64,000 bases of DNA from JAKAGZ01 sp964412105. Its GTDB lineage: Bacteria > Bacteroidota > Ignavibacteria > Ignavibacteriales > Ignavibacteriaceae. How positions within the stretch are numbered: position 1 is the stretch's first letter; each line of letters starts with the position of its first letter. Location: assembly GCA_964412105.1 (NCBI GenBank), contig CAYPNM010000011.1, forward strand, positions 23,614-87,613, written 5' to 3'. Positions 63,918-64,000 of the stretch are shown here, piece after piece. The notes under the pieces were generated by a model. It made no database searches and had not been told where the DNA came from. It worked only from the letters and a program-made list of their open reading frames with translations. A program made the translations under genes and the position numbers.

Positions 63918-64000
63918 ATGGCAGAACCTCTTCGAGAAAGAACCAACAAGTATAGATTTTACAAACCTTTACAATTTAAAAAGAAAAAACCCGGAATTGA
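63918..64000 (+). CDS. N-terminal fragment of an unidentified gene
   Basis: ATG at 63918 opens a frame of 27 full codons to the edge: basic, Lys-rich start (EPLRERTNKYRFYKPL). Too short to assign. The upstream spacing and lack of a clear ribosome binding site make it uncertain. Confidence 0.35.
   Translation, partial: MAEPLRERTNKYRFYKPLQFKKKKPGI

Overview
The window is AT-rich bacterial chromosome from a Gram-negative organism. An outer membrane is implied by LolCDE, a FadL-type porin, an MCE/MlaD protein and a SPOR lipoprotein. The mix of fused KorA/KorB oxidoreductases, IVS-type four-helix-bundle debris, HsmA-like and PspC/LiaF-like membrane proteins and the signal peptide style suggests the FCB group (Bacteroidota/Ignavibacteriota/Chlorobiota, perhaps Ignavibacteria). 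That placement is inference, since there is no rRNA here. A run of 100 Ns at 56326-56425 shows this is a draft scaffold. Nearly everything is ordinary, tightly packed core gene content. I see no prophage, CRISPR array or complete insertion sequence.

Layout. 1-3.8 kb (minus): trpS-scpA-scpB-rluB-dacB operon, with an HNH endonuclease gene upstream. 3.8-4.8 kb: the only long gene-free stretch. 4.8-10.5 kb (minus): ssb, CorC-like, a small membrane protein, MlaD-like, ggt and acpS in one packed run, preceded by a SPOR lipoprotein. 10.7-12.8 kb: TPR protein and FadL porin, converging on a shared terminator. 13.2-18.5 kb (minus): yqeY-cvpA-mutS2-biotin carboxylase-biotin carrier. 18.6-20.3 kb: exbB-exbD-exbD. 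20.5-23 kb: kup and an SDR. 23.3-33.5 kb: polA, three family-9 glycosyltransferases, a homocysteine methyltransferase-like gene and ispE, with small membrane and GNAT genes between. 33.5-36.6 kb: LD-carboxypeptidase, an aminotransferase and a four-tRNA cluster (Pro, Arg, His, Glu). 36.8-42.4 kb: LolC/E-LolE/C-LolD, leucyl aminopeptidase and a DHH phosphoesterase. 42.5-48.7 kb: two tandem copies of a KorA-KorB 2-oxoacid:ferredoxin oxidoreductase. 48.9-55.7 kb: DsbD-like, NAD synthetase, PspC/LiaF-like pair, MGMT-like protein and prfB. 55.8-60.6 kb: split AtuA-like protein plus an archaeal-type HMG-CoA synthase/thiolase/DUF35 trio. 60.7-64 kb: miaA, pcm, a nonsense-interrupted DUF5698/DUF2179 gene and small ORFs.

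Most notable points. (1) The HMG-CoA synthase-thiolase-DUF35 set resembles the archaeal mevalonate entry complex, yet the same window carries ispE of the MEP pathway and an AtuA-like acyl-CoA gene pair beside the trio, so a role outside isoprenoid synthesis is plausible. (2) prfB has a classic programmed +1 frameshift, and its ribosome binding site lies inside the end of a 41-codon remnant of a four-helix-bundle (IVS) gene. (3) A DUF5698/DUF2179 gene is interrupted by a single TGA where a Trp is expected. (4) TrpRS carries a C-x20-C-x6-C-x2-C motif like that of iron-sulfur TrpRS. (5) The N gap is flanked by an exact 55-bp duplicate and is probably an assembly artefact. (6) The kor operon is duplicated in tandem.
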